Origin: Gammaproteobacteria bacterium
Lineage (GTDB): Bacteria > Pseudomonadota > Gammaproteobacteria > Pseudomonadales > Litorivicinaceae
Direction: 5' to 3'
NCBI GenBank assembly: GCA_009922705.1
Contig: RFUY01000006.1
Span: forward strand, 1-32,294
Length of the DNA: 32,294 bases
A program made the position numbers and the translations under genes. Under the pieces are notes generated by a model, which saw nothing but the letters and a program-made list of their open reading frames with translations, had not been told where the DNA came from and searched no databases. This document shows, in pieces, positions 18,010 through 29,893 of this stretch (its first letter is position 1; each line of letters begins with the position of its first letter).

Positions 18010-18618
18010 ATGCCCTTGGCTCAATTAGCGCGACTGGCAGGTCGGTTTAAACATCGCAATTCGCCGTATCGTGAGCTCTTCATGCCTTACCGAGGCGATG
18101 AGGTTGTCTCGCTCGATTGCGAGACCTCTGGACTGGATCCAAAAACGGATGCACTGGTCTCGATTGGGGCCGTGATCGTGAAAGGACGTTCCGTACTCAC
18201 CGGCAGCCAATTACACGTGATGATTGACCATGGGGCGCACCTATCGGCGGAGTCAATTCGGATTCATCGGATCCGAAAAATTGATTTGGCGGCCGCGCAG
18301 TCACTCGAGACGGCCTTGGGCCAACTGCTGGCCTTTATCGAAAACCGTCCATTGCTGGGGTATAACCTGGCGTTTGATGTGAAGTTCTTAAATCGGGCGA
18401 TTGAGGCTAACTATGGCTTTCGATTACCGAACCGACAGATTGATCTCGCAGATGTGTATCGGCGCCAGATTGTGAAACGTCAGCCCGATGCGGTCCCGCA
18501 CCTCGGCTTTGATGAGATCTTAGCGGAGTTGAACTTGCCGGTCTTTGGCCGGCATACTGCGATCGGCGACGCAATCACGGTCGCCATGGCTTATGTGAAA
18601 TTGACAACTTCCCGATGA
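18010..18618 (+). CDS. DnaQ-like (DEDD) 3'-5' exonuclease
   Basis: 202 aa; [16 protein letters not shown] (Exo I), [17 protein letters not shown] (Exo II), [14 protein letters not shown] (Exo III). Confidence 0.9.
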   Translation: MPLAQLARLAGRFKHRNSPYRELFMPYRGDEVVSLDCETSGLDPKTDALVSIGAVIVKGRSVLTGSQLHVMIDHGAHLSAESIRIHRIRKIDLAAAQSLETALGQLLAFIENRPLLGYNLAFDVKFLNRAIEANYGFRLPNRQIDLADVYRRQIVKRQPDAVPHLGFDEILAELNLPVFGRHTAIGDAITVAMAYVKLTTSR

Positions 18619-19571
18619 CTCGATCCCATGACAATCAAGCGTTTCGCCGCGGTAAACGGCAGCAACGATTACGCCGCTTAGTGGGTGAAGCAATCGCTGA
18701 TTATCAGATGATTGAAGAGGGCGATACGGTGATGGTGTGCTTGTCAGGTGGCAAGGACAGCTATGCACTGCTCGACGTCCTGCACGCGCTGCGGCAGTCG
18801 GCGCCGATCACCTTCCATTTGATTGCTGTGAATCTCGACCAAAAACAGCCAGGATTCCCGGAAGATGTCCTGCCGACGTTTATGCGAACTCGCTACCCTG
18901 AGATTCCGTTTTATGTCATCGAGCGTGATACCTACAGCACCGTGAAGCGCCTGGTTCCTGAGGGAAAGACCACGTGCAGCCTGTGTAGCCGGTTGCGTCG
19001 CGGCACGTTGTACGGTTTTGCGGAAGCGCATGATGTGACCAAAATCGCATTGGGCCATCATCGTGACGACATTCTTGAGACGTTGTTCCTCAATCTGTTT
19101 TTTGGCTCAAAACTCAAAACCATGCCACCCAAGTTGGTCTCTGATGATCAGCGCCATGTGGTGATTCGTCCATTGGCTTACTGCCGCGAGGAAGATCTTC
19201 AGGCGTATGCCGAAGAACGCCAATTTCCGATTATTCCCTGTAACCTGTGCGGTTCTCAGCCAAATCTAAAACGTGCCGAGATCAAGGCCATGTTGGCGCA
19301 GTGGCAGCGACAGTTCCCGGGCCGCGTTGATAACTTGTTCCGTGGGCTTCAAGACGCGGTCCCAAGCCATTTATTGGATCGCTCGTTACACGCATTCGAG
19401 AGCCCTTCACCAGAGGCGCTGCTTGCCTTCCGTCGAGCGCACCCACTCGATCCGCAACGCCTGGATTCGGATCTGGGTGAGGGGGACCTTAATCCCTGGA
19501 GTGATCTGAGCGCCGTACAGCCTCAGACTCAGCTCATCGCGAGCACGGGTACGAGTGTCCAGACACCATAG
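18615..19571 (+). CDS. ttcA: tRNA 2-thiocytidine(32) synthetase TtcA
   Basis: PP-loop [13 protein letters not shown], CxxC pairs CSLC and [22 protein letters not shown]. Confidence 0.96.
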   Translation: MTRSHDNQAFRRGKRQQRLRRLVGEAIADYQMIEEGDTVMVCLSGGKDSYALLDVLHALRQSAPITFHLIAVNLDQKQPGFPEDVLPTFMRTRYPEIPFYVIERDTYSTVKRLVPEGKTTCSLCSRLRRGTLYGFAEAHDVTKIALGHHRDDILETLFLNLFFGSKLKTMPPKLVSDDQRHVVIRPLAYCREEDLQAYAEERQFPIIPCNLCGSQPNLKRAEIKAMLAQWQRQFPGRVDNLFRGLQDAVPSHLLDRSLHAFESPSPEALLAFRRAHPLDPQRLDSDLGEGDLNPWSDLSAVQPQTQLIASTGTSVQTP

Positions 19572-20224
19572 AGCATCAGTAAACTACCGCTGATTCGGTG
19601 GAGTTGTGCAGCCTTAATCTGTAACACAAGATGAGAGGCAAGATAGCCCGCGCCCAGCAATGCTGGCAGCGTACCCAGTCCAAACAATGCCATTTGAAGC
19701 CCTGCTTGCCCTGCATGGGCTGTCGAGGCGCTCCACAATAATGCCGAGTACACCAATCCGCAGGGGAGTAGTCCCCAAGTGAGTCCATACCGAAACGCGC
19801 GACCGAGGGTTGTCGGACGAAGTTTTGACTGCACACGATGTATCCAAGGGGAGATGAGCCGATAGCCCGCAGATTCGAGCCAGGTGACGCCACGCCACAG
19901 TTGGCTGACCCACAGTCCCATCAAGATCAACACAACCCCGGCGATTAGCCGTAAGACCAGCGTCATCAGACTGTGCGTTGTGCTGAGCCATCCACCGAGA
20001 GCGCCAAAAGCGATACCGAGAAGCAGATAGGTGGTGACGCGGCCGAGACTTGCGGCGCCAATACGTTGCCAAAATGGCCAGCCCTGACGCTGCCCTTCGG
20101 GAAGATTTAGGCTGAATGCAGCGGTAATCCCACCACACATCACCAGACAATGCGCAGACCCAAACAGTCCAATCAAGACTGCAGCGCCAGCACCCACTGG
20201 ATCTGTGCAGAGGCTACTGAGCAT
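19529..20224 (-). CDS. TauE/SafE (UreH-like) family membrane protein downstream of ccoS
   Basis: Start reassigned to [57 protein letters not shown] motif typical of the cbb3-associated TauE/SafE protein. Confidence 0.88.
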   Translation of the reverse strand: MLSSLCTDPVGAGAAVLIGLFGSAHCLVMCGGITAAFSLNLPEGQRQGWPFWQRIGAASLGRVTTYLLLGIAFGALGGWLSTTHSLMTLVLRLIAGVVLILMGLWVSQLWRGVTWLESAGYRLISPWIHRVQSKLRPTTLGRAFRYGLTWGLLPCGLVYSALLWSASTAHAGQAGLQMALFGLGTLPALLGAGYLASHLVLQIKAAQLHRISGSLLMLYGVWTLVPVLAMS

Positions 20225-20432
20225 CAGAAGACGACTCTGTGGTGGATTTGGATCGGCCGCGATCGGCGAGAATCGCACGTTGGTGTAAGTCCTCGTCGTC
20301 GTCGAACAAGATGTCGCGTGCGGAACGATCGAGGTCATCGAACTGTTTTGATTTGACGGCCCAGCGAAAGGCCCAAATGGCCAGTGCAAGCAGCATGATT
20401 GAGAGCGGAATCAGCGCATAAATGACACTCAT
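20214..20432 (-). CDS. ccoS: Cytochrome cbb3 oxidase maturation protein CcoS
   Basis: MSVIYALIPLSIMLLALAIWAFRWAVKSKQFDDLD; position after ccoI. Confidence 0.93.
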   Translation of the reverse strand: MSVIYALIPLSIMLLALAIWAFRWAVKSKQFDDLDRSARDILFDDDEDLHQRAILADRGRSKSTTESSSDAQ

Positions 20433-22789
20433 CGACTCAACCTCATCGCATTTAAGAGTACGCCCAAACTCGAGAGTGACATTCCGATTGCCGCAAGCCA
20501 AGGGGGCACCATCCCGGCCATAGCAAACGGCACTGCAATGCCATTATAGATGAAGACCCAAGTCATGCTTTGCCGAATCACTGCGCGTGTCTGGATGGAC
20601 TGCTCTCGGAGTTGATTCAGAGCCTCAAGACGTGGATTCAATAACACGGCGCCGGCGTGATAGCGGGTGAGATCAGCCGCATGGGTAAAGGTAATGCTTC
20701 CCTCGGCTGCGGCCAAGACAGGACTGTCGTTTAATCCATCACCGACCATGACGCGAGGCCCTGGCGTTTTGGAAAGACGGTTGAGCTTTCTTTCAGGGGT
20801 AAGCTCACCTTCGGCACCTATGATCCCGACTGCTGCGGCGACGGTCTTCACTCGAGCGATGCGATCTCCACTGATCAGGCGGGTCTCAATACCGTGCCCC
20901 TTGAGTCGAGCGAGCGCCGCCTTCGCGTCGCTACGAAGTCGGTCGTCCAGTGCCACCACAAGCGACATTTGACCATCGATTCGCAAACAAATCTGGAGCG
21001 CATCTGGATAGTCGCTGAGCCATTCGTCGGGGCGAGCGCTCTCCACGCGGACTTGATGTCCCTCCCAGACTCCGGAGACGCCCAAGCCGGGGTGTGATGT
21101 CGGGTCTGTGATGATGGCGGGCGCGATATCGGTGAACGCCTCGGCGATTGGATGTGCCGAGCTCAGCTCCAGCCCGCTCACGACAGACAACAGCACTTCG
21201 GTCTGATACCCAGCAGTCGGCACGGTGTGTGTTGTGAGTCTCTCAAATCGACCTTCAGTCAGCGTCCCTGTCTTGTCAAAAAACCATGTCTTTGCGGTTG
21301 CAAAGGCGCGCAGATGTGTTGGGTTGAGTAGCAAGATGCCTTGCTTACGGAGCGCATGAATACTTGCGGTCCATGCGGTCGGGATCGCGAGCGCCAGTGC
21401 ACAGGGACAGGTGACAACGAGCACAGATAAGGCATAGCTAAACGCCCGTTCGGGATCAGTGGGCCACCACAGGAGGGCGGTCAAACCAGACAATCCCAAG
21501 ACTGTTGCAATAAACACGCGGAGCACCGGTTCAATCCATCGAGTTTCCGGGGGTTTCACGGATTCAGCCTGGCGTACAAGATGATTGAGTCGCCCGAGAA
21601 AGGCCTGCTGTCCGATCCGAATCACGATGCCCTGAACGGGCGTGGGTCCATTGACCGAACCCGCAAGGATTTCGTCACCCTCGACTCGCTCGACCGGGGT
21701 GAACTCTCCCGTCAATGCCTGAGTGTCGAGCACAGCCTGTGCGGTATTGAGCCGAAAATCGACAGGGGTTTGCTGTCCACTGGCCAGTTGAATGTGATCA
21801 CCAGGCTTGATTTGATGGACAGGCGTTTGTCGATAGATCCCAGTCGATCCCCGTACAGCCAGAGTGAGTGGCATCGGACGCGCTTCGACTGGGGTATCGA
21901 TCACGCGATGTCGGGCGTGTAATTCAATGGCGCGACCAGTCAGCAAAAACAGGGTGAACATCGCGACTGAGTCAAAGTACACCTCCCCTGAGTTTAGGAG
22001 CGTCGCAATCACTGAAGCGCACCATGCAAGCCCGAGCGCTAGGGCGACGGGGACATCCATGCCGAGGGTGCGATGTCTAAGATCCCGAAAGGCCCCCTGG
22101 AAGAACGGGGCCGCGGAATAAAAGAGCACTGGGATCGAGACTAAAAGCGAGACCCAGCGTAAGAATTGGCGTTGGCCTTCCTCGATAAACTTGGTATCGC
22201 CGACATAAAGCGCAGTGGCAAACATCATCACCTGCATACTCCCGAGACCGGCGACCCCAATCCGCTTGAGCAGTTGGCGGCGGGCTTGGCGACGATCGTG
22301 GCGTGCTTTTTCGTCGGTCAGTACGGTGGCTGAATAGCCAAGCCCATCGAGCTGGGCGAGTAGTGGCGCCAACTTTAGGGTGTCTGGCCGATAGCGCAGG
22401 GTCAGTGTTTGTCTCGCAAGGTGCGCATGGCTGGCTATCACGCCTTCAGTCGCCGCCAAAATCCGTTCCAGTAACCAGGTGCAGGCAGCACAGCGGATTT
22501 GTGGAATCGACAGTTCGAGCTCAACAACGCCCTCGGGAAGCGGGAAGGTATAGGCTTGGATAAAACCAGGATCGTCAAAGAGTGACCAGTCGGCACGTTC
22601 CTCTGGTTTTGCGGTGGGGCGGTCGCGATACGCGTAGAACCGGTCTAGGCCTTGTGCCTGAATCCAGTCCAGGGCAGCCGCACAGCCGTGGCAACACAGC
22701 GACACACCGCGATTCTCGACCGTCCGGTGGTGGGTCTCATCGAGACATGCCTCACCACAATGAAAACAGGCTACTGGGTCAGGGGGCAA
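20429..22789 (-). CDS. ccoI: Heavy-metal (Cu) translocating P-type ATPase CcoI/FixI
   Basis: CHGCAAAL and IRCAACTWLLE metal motifs, CPCALALAIP, DKTGTLTEGRF, GDGLNDSPVLAAA. Confidence 0.96.
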   Translation of the reverse strand: MPPDPVACFHCGEACLDETHHRTVENRGVSLCCHGCAAALDWIQAQGLDRFYAYRDRPTAKPEERADWSLFDDPGFIQAYTFPLPEGVVELELSIPQIRCAACTWLLERILAATEGVIASHAHLARQTLTLRYRPDTLKLAPLLAQLDGLGYSATVLTDEKARHDRRQARRQLLKRIGVAGLGSMQVMMFATALYVGDTKFIEEGQRQFLRWVSLLVSIPVLFYSAAPFFQGAFRDLRHRTLGMDVPVALALGLAWCASVIATLLNSGEVYFDSVAMFTLFLLTGRAIELHARHRVIDTPVEARPMPLTLAVRGSTGIYRQTPVHQIKPGDHIQLASGQQTPVDFRLNTAQAVLDTQALTGEFTPVERVEGDEILAGSVNGPTPVQGIVIRIGQQAFLGRLNHLVRQAESVKPPETRWIEPVLRVFIATVLGLSGLTALLWWPTDPERAFSYALSVLVVTCPCALALAIPTAWTASIHALRKQGILLLNPTHLRAFATAKTWFFDKTGTLTEGRFERLTTHTVPTAGYQTEVLLSVVSGLELSSAHPIAEAFTDIAPAIITDPTSHPGLGVSGVWEGHQVRVESARPDEWLSDYPDALQICLRIDGQMSLVVALDDRLRSDAKAALARLKGHGIETRLISGDRIARVKTVAAAVGIIGAEGELTPERKLNRLSKTPGPRVMVGDGLNDSPVLAAAEGSITFTHAADLTRYHAGAVLLNPRLEALNQLREQSIQTRAVIRQSMTWVFIYNGIAVPFAMAGMVPPWLAAIGMSLSSLGVLLNAMRLSR

Positions 22790-23270
22790 GTCGCGTCACC
22801 CCCGCGAGCGGAAGACCGACACGGGAGGTGATTCGCCAACTTTCATCGGGCGGCATCAGTTGCACAATCCGAGCGCCGGGCGCCAGCGTGGCAATTGAGG
22901 CTTGAAAATACCCGTCGCGAAGGGCGATCAGCTCAAATTCGACATCGCCACGGGCAACCGTGGGATGTCGAAGTGCACCGGTGAGACGATCCACTGGCGT
23001 TGCGTTGCCGAAGTCGATTTGGACCACCACATCACCGGTGAGGTCATCAATCATTAAATCTGCGACGATCCCTAATCGCTGAGCTGCTGTATCCCGTGTT
23101 TTGACCTCGTTATACAGAACGCCTTGGCGGTAGTAGTCATCACTGACAAGACCATCACTGGTTCGGATTGCGACCCCCAACATACTGAAGCCCACAATCA
23201 TGGAGGCAATAATTGGGATCAGGAGTAGCCAAGGCCATGGCTCGCGGTACCAGGGGAGCGATTTTTCCAT
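22779..23270 (-). CDS. ccoH: FixH/CcoH family protein
   Basis: 163 aa; PWYREPWPWLLLIPIIASMIVG, DGLVSDDYYRQG typical of FixH; position between ccoG and ccoI. Confidence 0.93.
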   Translation of the reverse strand: MEKSLPWYREPWPWLLLIPIIASMIVGFSMLGVAIRTSDGLVSDDYYRQGVLYNEVKTRDTAAQRLGIVADLMIDDLTGDVVVQIDFGNATPVDRLTGALRHPTVARGDVEFELIALRDGYFQASIATLAPGARIVQLMPPDESWRITSRVGLPLAGVTRLAP

Positions 23271-24685
23271 TAACGTCTATCCGGTCCAAGAAAGGTGGTG
23301 TCGACCCGTGCGTTGATGCTCGCATTTTGGGCTGCTTCCACGAGAAAAGTCACGGGTAAGCGTGGACTGACAATCGCGGACAAGGGCAGTTGTACCTGGT
23401 AGACAACGGTTTTGCTTTGACCGGCAGGAAGCTCGAGAAAGCTTGGACCGACAAGTCGTGCCCCGGGGCGATTTTCGAGTTCAATCTCGTAATGTGCATC
23501 GAATGCGGTCTTATTAAAGACGTGCAAACTGTAGGTGTTGGCGATGTCCCCAGATTTTGTTTCCGTAAATAATGCGCCACGATCACGGGTCACACTGATT
23601 TCAAGGGGCGCGATATGAGTGAGGGCATAGCCAAAGGCAACGACCATGACCACAAATGCAATCCCATATCCGAGAAGGCGGGGCCGTAACCACTGCGTCT
23701 TTCCACCAGCAAGCGTGTGTTCCGAGGCATAGCGAACCAAGCCGCGTGCGTAGCCCATCTTCTCCATCACGCCGTTACAGGCATCGATGCACAAGGCACA
23801 TTGAATGCATTCGTATTGAAGGCCGTCGCGGATGTCGATTCCAGTTGGACATACTTGGACGCAGAGTCCGCAGTCGATACAGTCTCCGTGGCTGTCTGTT
23901 TTCCCACCGATCCGCTTACGGCTCCCTCTGGGCTCTCCACGCACCGCATCGTATGCCACGATTAAGGTGTCTTTATCAAACATCACTGACTGAAAGCGGG
24001 CATACGGGCACATATGGATGCAGACTTTCTCGCGCATCCAGCCCGCATTGAGATAGGTGGCTGCTGTAAACAAACCGATCCAGGCATAGGCTGCAAGACT
24101 TGCCTGGCCTGTCCAATGATCGATGACAAGCGTACGGGCGGGTATGAAATAGGCGACAAAGGTAAAGCCGGTCGCCCAGGCAATACCGAGCCATAACAAG
24201 TGTTTGATCGATTTTTTCCGCAATTTCGTGCCCGAAACGGGAGATTTATCGAGCTTGATGCGTGCATTCCGCTCTCCCTCCGTCTGGCGTTCTATCCACA
24301 TGAAAATCTGTGTCCACACCGTTTGCGGACAGGTGTAGCCACACCAAATCCGTCCTCCAAAGACCGTGACAAGGAACAGGCCGAAGGCACAAATGATGAG
24401 AAGCCAAGACAGCAGCATGAGATCTTCAGGCCAAAAGGTCATGGCGAATACATGGAATTGTCGGTTCGGTAGATCAAACCAGACGAGTTGTCGGTCTCCC
24501 CACATCAGCCACGGCAAGAGGAAATACAACCCAAGCAGCACGATGCCACTATACAAACGGATCGATTGAAAAACCCCAGAAATTCCACGTGTATAAATCC
24601 CGGTTGTTGCGAGTGACACGGGAGTCGTGCGGCGGTCGGTCTCCGCCGCGTCAGTCGCTTGAACGGTTGGGATCCGTTCGCTCAT
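23270..24685 (-). CDS. ccoG: Cytochrome c oxidase accessory protein CcoG (FixG/RdxA)
   Basis: 471 aa; CGYTCPQTVWTQIF, HMCPYARFQSVMFD, ferredoxin motifs CIDCGLCVQVCPTGIDIRDGLQYECIQCALCIDAC. Confidence 0.97.
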   Translation of the reverse strand: MSERIPTVQATDAAETDRRTTPVSLATTGIYTRGISGVFQSIRLYSGIVLLGLYFLLPWLMWGDRQLVWFDLPNRQFHVFAMTFWPEDLMLLSWLLIICAFGLFLVTVFGGRIWCGYTCPQTVWTQIFMWIERQTEGERNARIKLDKSPVSGTKLRKKSIKHLLWLGIAWATGFTFVAYFIPARTLVIDHWTGQASLAAYAWIGLFTAATYLNAGWMREKVCIHMCPYARFQSVMFDKDTLIVAYDAVRGEPRGSRKRIGGKTDSHGDCIDCGLCVQVCPTGIDIRDGLQYECIQCALCIDACNGVMEKMGYARGLVRYASEHTLAGGKTQWLRPRLLGYGIAFVVMVVAFGYALTHIAPLEISVTRDRGALFTETKSGDIANTYSLHVFNKTAFDAHYEIELENRPGARLVGPSFLELPAGQSKTVVYQVQLPLSAIVSPRLPVTFLVEAAQNASINARVDTTFLGPDRR

Positions 24686-25605
24686 TGCGCCGATCCAGAC
24701 TCCGCTAGTCTGCGTACGTACGCGGTCAGTAAGTGAATCTTGTCGTCACCCAGTCGAGCCTGACTGGGCATGACACCCTGGCGACCATTTCGCAGTGTCA
24801 GTTTGACGGATTCATGGATGGTGAGATTTGGCGCTTTGTACAACCAAACGTCATCGGTCAAATTGGGTGCGCCAAGGAGTTGATTTCCGGTTCCGTCAGG
24901 CATGTGACAGGCTGCACAGTAGGTTGCATAGTGCACTTGACCGGCTGTCGCAAGCGTTTGATCGTGGGCTCGACCCGATAAGCTCACAACGTAGTGCGCA
25001 GTTTCTTCAATTCCTTGATCGCCAAGGATGGTCAGCCAAGCAGGCATATTTGCAAGGCGGCCATTATGTAAAGTTTCGCTAATTTTCTCTGCGGAGCCGC
25101 CATATAACCAATCGGCATCTGTCAGGTTCGGAAAGCCATAGGCGCCTTGTCCTGCTGACCCGTGGCAGACCGCGCAATTATTGGAGAATAAACGCCCAGC
25201 AACCTCCATTGCAGATGGATCTGCAATGAGTTCATCCACCGATTGATCTCGAAACGCGGCAAAGATGGGTGCGTACTGTTGCTCGGCCGTTGCGATTTCG
25301 GTTTCATACTGCCCTGTGCTCGTCCATCCAAGCAGCCCCTGAAAGTTGCCCAGCCCTGGATAGAGCGCGAGATATCCCAAGCCAAACACAATGGTCAGCA
25401 GGAACTTCATGTACCACCAACGGGGGAGCGGGTTGTCATATTCCGCAATCCCGTCGAACTCGTGTCCCATGGTGTGTTCAGTTTCTTCTTTATAGGGCTC
25501 CGAGCGACGCACGACATAGATTAACCACAAGCACCCGAAGATGACTCCGAGTGTGATGACGGCGACCCATGCACTCCAAAAGCTGGGTAAGTCTTGACTA
25601 AACAT
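24682..25605 (-). CDS. ccoP: Cytochrome cbb3 oxidase subunit III CcoP
   Basis: Start set at MFSQDLPSFWSAWV; two haem-c motifs (CAVCH, CAACH); EFDGIAEYDNPLPRWW. Confidence 0.97.
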   Translation of the reverse strand: MFSQDLPSFWSAWVAVITLGVIFGCLWLIYVVRRSEPYKEETEHTMGHEFDGIAEYDNPLPRWWYMKFLLTIVFGLGYLALYPGLGNFQGLLGWTSTGQYETEIATAEQQYAPIFAAFRDQSVDELIADPSAMEVAGRLFSNNCAVCHGSAGQGAYGFPNLTDADWLYGGSAEKISETLHNGRLANMPAWLTILGDQGIEETAHYVVSLSGRAHDQTLATAGQVHYATYCAACHMPDGTGNQLLGAPNLTDDVWLYKAPNLTIHESVKLTLRNGRQGVMPSQARLGDDKIHLLTAYVRRLAESGSAQ

Positions 25606-25768
25606 CCGTGTGTCTCTCCTGTGTGCGGGGTGCCTCGTCGGCAAAGGGCAACTGTGCCGCAGCGTCAAATCGTGCCTTGTTACGAGGGTGAAACGCCCAC
25701 CAACCAATGGCTAGGGAAATCACCAACAGCGCGACCGATAACATGCCTAGAAAATCGTAGTAGCTCAT
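25598..25768 (-). CDS. ccoQ: Cytochrome cbb3 oxidase subunit CcoQ (56 aa, not in ORF track)
   Basis: Hand translation: MSYYDFLGMLSVALLVISLAIGWWAFHPRNKARFDAAAQLPFADEAPRTQERHTDV*. One TM; lies exactly between ccoO and ccoP; overlaps the ccoP start by 8 bp. Confidence 0.93.
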   Translation of the reverse strand: MSYYDFLGMLSVALLVISLAIGWWAFHPRNKARFDAAAQLPFADEAPRTQERHTDV

Positions 25769-26377
25769 CTAGCGATCCTGCATCACACGGCCCAATCCTT
25801 GCAGGTAGGCCACAAGGGCATCGATTTCGGTCCGACCGCGCACGTCTTGCCGCGCAGATGCAATTTGCTCGTCGGTATAGGGGACCCCCATCGACTGCAT
25901 CAACTGCATTTTGCGAGCAGTGTCGCGTCCGTCCAAGGTTTGCTGGAACAGCCAAGGAAAGGCAGGCATGTTTGATTCTGGGACGACATCACGCGGGTTG
26001 TACAGGTGCACCCTGTGCCAGTCATCCGAGTACTTCCCGGCCAGTCGGGCAAGGTCTGGGCCTGTACGCTTCGAGCCCCAGAGAAATGGCCGTTCCCAGA
26101 CGCTCTCTCCAGCGACGGAGTAGTGGCCGTAGCGCTCGGTTTCGGCACGGAATGGTCGCACCATTTGCGTATGGCACACATGGCAGCCTTCACGAATGTA
26201 GATATCACGTCCTTCGAGTTCCAAGGCCGTCCACGGGGTCATTCCCTCGACTGGAGTCGTGGTTTTTTGCATATGGAATAACGGAACGATTTCCGCCAGT
26301 CCGCCAAAACTGATCACCAATAAAATTAGAACAGAGAGGACACCGACGCGTCGTTCGATATAGTCATGTGCTTTCAT
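25769..26377 (-). CDS. ccoO: Cytochrome cbb3 oxidase subunit II CcoO
   Basis: 202 aa; [31 protein letters not shown]. Confidence 0.97.
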   Translation of the reverse strand: MKAHDYIERRVGVLSVLILLVISFGGLAEIVPLFHMQKTTTPVEGMTPWTALELEGRDIYIREGCHVCHTQMVRPFRAETERYGHYSVAGESVWERPFLWGSKRTGPDLARLAGKYSDDWHRVHLYNPRDVVPESNMPAFPWLFQQTLDGRDTARKMQLMQSMGVPYTDEQIASARQDVRGRTEIDALVAYLQGLGRVMQDR

Positions 26378-26386
26378 GTCCGCTCC

Positions 26387-27826
26387 TTAGACAGTCTGTG
26401 GCTCAGGTGAACTCAGATCGCGGATCGAGTCCGCTTGCTTTGCCTGCTGCACAGTCAGCCAACAGTTATAGGCCATGATCAACATGCCGATGACGAAGAA
26501 AGCACCACCGATCACGCGAACAATCCAGCCTGGATAGCTCGCCGCGACTGAATCAACAAAGCTGTAGGTGAGCGTGCCGTCAGGATTCACGGCGCGCCAC
26601 ATCAGGCCTTGCATGATGCCGTTCACCCACATGGAGGCGATGTACAGTACAGTCCCGATGGTCGCTAACCAGAAATGCAGATTGATCAAGCGAACCGATG
26701 CCATTTGCACCAGCCCCAGTACTTTCGGTAGCAAGTGATACAGAGAGCCAATGGACACCATGGCAACCCAGCCCAGAGCACCTGAGTGGACATGTCCGAT
26801 CGTCCAGTCAGTGTTGTGAGAGAGCGCGTTTACCGTCTTAATCGACATCATCGGGCCTTCGAAGGTCGACATCCCATAGAACGACAGGGAGACCACCAGG
26901 AAGCGCAAGATTGGATCTGTCCGTAACTTATGCCACGCGCCCGATAGCGTCATCACGCCGTTAATCATACCGCCCCAGCTGGGAGCCAAGAGAATAAGCG
27001 ACATGACCATCCCGACGGACTGCGCCCAGTCTGGCAACGCCGAGTAGTGCAGGTGGTGCGCCCCAGCCCACATGTAGGTCGCGATCAGTGCCCAGAAATG
27101 GACGATTGATAACCGGTAGCTATAGACAGGTCGGCCAGCTTGTTTCGGGACGAAGTAATACATCATGCCGAGGAATCCAGCCGTTAAAAAGAAGCCGACC
27201 GCATTGTGTCCATACCACCACTGAATCATTGCATCCATGGCCCCAGAGTAGATGGAATAACTCTTGAATAGGCTGACGGGTAAGAAGGCACTGTTGACGA
27301 TATGCAGGACCGCGATCACAAGGATGAAGGCGGCAAAGAACCAGTTGGCAACGTAGATATGACTCGTCTTTCGCTGTGCGATTGTCCCGAGAAAAACGAT
27401 TGCATAGGACACCCAGACGGCGGCGATCAACAAATCAATTGGCCATTCCAGCTCGGCATACTCTTTGGTTGTCGTAAATCCGAGGGGTAGGGTGATGGCC
27501 GCTGCAACGATCACTAATTGCCATCCCCAGAATGTAAAGCGAGCAAGTGCTGGGAATGCGAGCGCCGTCTGACACGTCCGTTGCACACAGTAGTAGCTGG
27601 TTGCAAAGAGTGCGCAGCCGCCAAAGGCGAAGATCACGGCATTGGTATGCAGCGGTCTGAGGCGTCCGAAGTGCGAGTATTGCGATGCCAAGAAATCCGG
27701 CCAAACGAGCTGTGCCGCAATGAGCAGGCCAACCGTCATACCGACAATTCCCCAAACTACCGACATGATCGCGAACTGTCGCACAGTGCGATAGTCGTAG
27801 GCGGGGTGCGCAGAGACCTGTGACAT
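26387..27826 (-). CDS. ccoN: Cytochrome cbb3 oxidase subunit I CcoN
   Basis: 479 aa; [74 protein letters not shown]. Confidence 0.98.
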   Translation of the reverse strand: MSQVSAHPAYDYRTVRQFAIMSVVWGIVGMTVGLLIAAQLVWPDFLASQYSHFGRLRPLHTNAVIFAFGGCALFATSYYCVQRTCQTALAFPALARFTFWGWQLVIVAAAITLPLGFTTTKEYAELEWPIDLLIAAVWVSYAIVFLGTIAQRKTSHIYVANWFFAAFILVIAVLHIVNSAFLPVSLFKSYSIYSGAMDAMIQWWYGHNAVGFFLTAGFLGMMYYFVPKQAGRPVYSYRLSIVHFWALIATYMWAGAHHLHYSALPDWAQSVGMVMSLILLAPSWGGMINGVMTLSGAWHKLRTDPILRFLVVSLSFYGMSTFEGPMMSIKTVNALSHNTDWTIGHVHSGALGWVAMVSIGSLYHLLPKVLGLVQMASVRLINLHFWLATIGTVLYIASMWVNGIMQGLMWRAVNPDGTLTYSFVDSVAASYPGWIVRVIGGAFFVIGMLIMAYNCWLTVQQAKQADSIRDLSSPEPQTV

Positions 27827-27985
27827 CCTGTATCTTCCCTTATCACTAAATCCAATAACGATAGTTTAATTGGTAATAACGTGCAGTAGTGCGTTTTCTG
27901 TTGTCTTTTTGGTTTGCACATAGGTCGTAGGACAGGTGCAAATCTATTGGCTGGTTATTATAAATGAGTGAGTTATGATAGTTCG

Positions 27986-28027
27986 GTTATAACGACTGTG
28001 TCATCGTTCCACATTGAGTTACGTCAA
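27986..28027 (-). promoter_or_regulatory. Candidate FNR/ANR-dependent promoter for ccoN (imperfect ANR box plus -10)
   Basis: Minus strand TTGAC-GTAA-CTCAA (28014-28027) resembles TTGAT-N4-ATCAA; TATAAC hexamer at 27986-27991 is centred 32 bp from the box centre, as expected for a -41.5 class II site. Confidence 0.5.
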
Positions 28028-28038
28028 GATTAGTGTAA

Positions 28039-29879
<1,841 letters not shown>

Positions 29880-29893
29880 GGTTTTTTGACAGC

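Noticed and set aside
9832-18618. Reading the kinase-DUF4212-symporter-DUF294-exonuclease block as a new defence or signalling island
   Set aside because: Its components match a familiar conserved acetate-transport/acetate-switch neighbourhood of gammaproteobacteria; no mobile-element or defence hallmarks flank it.
25594-26313. 239-aa plus-strand ORF over ccoQ/ccoO
   Set aside because: Antisense to ccoO and ccoQ, no motif, Arg/Pro/Ser-rich shadow translation.
29880-29893. T-run after the alpha/beta hydrolase as an intrinsic terminator
   Set aside because: GGGTTTTTT is present, but I could not identify a convincing GC-rich stem directly before it.
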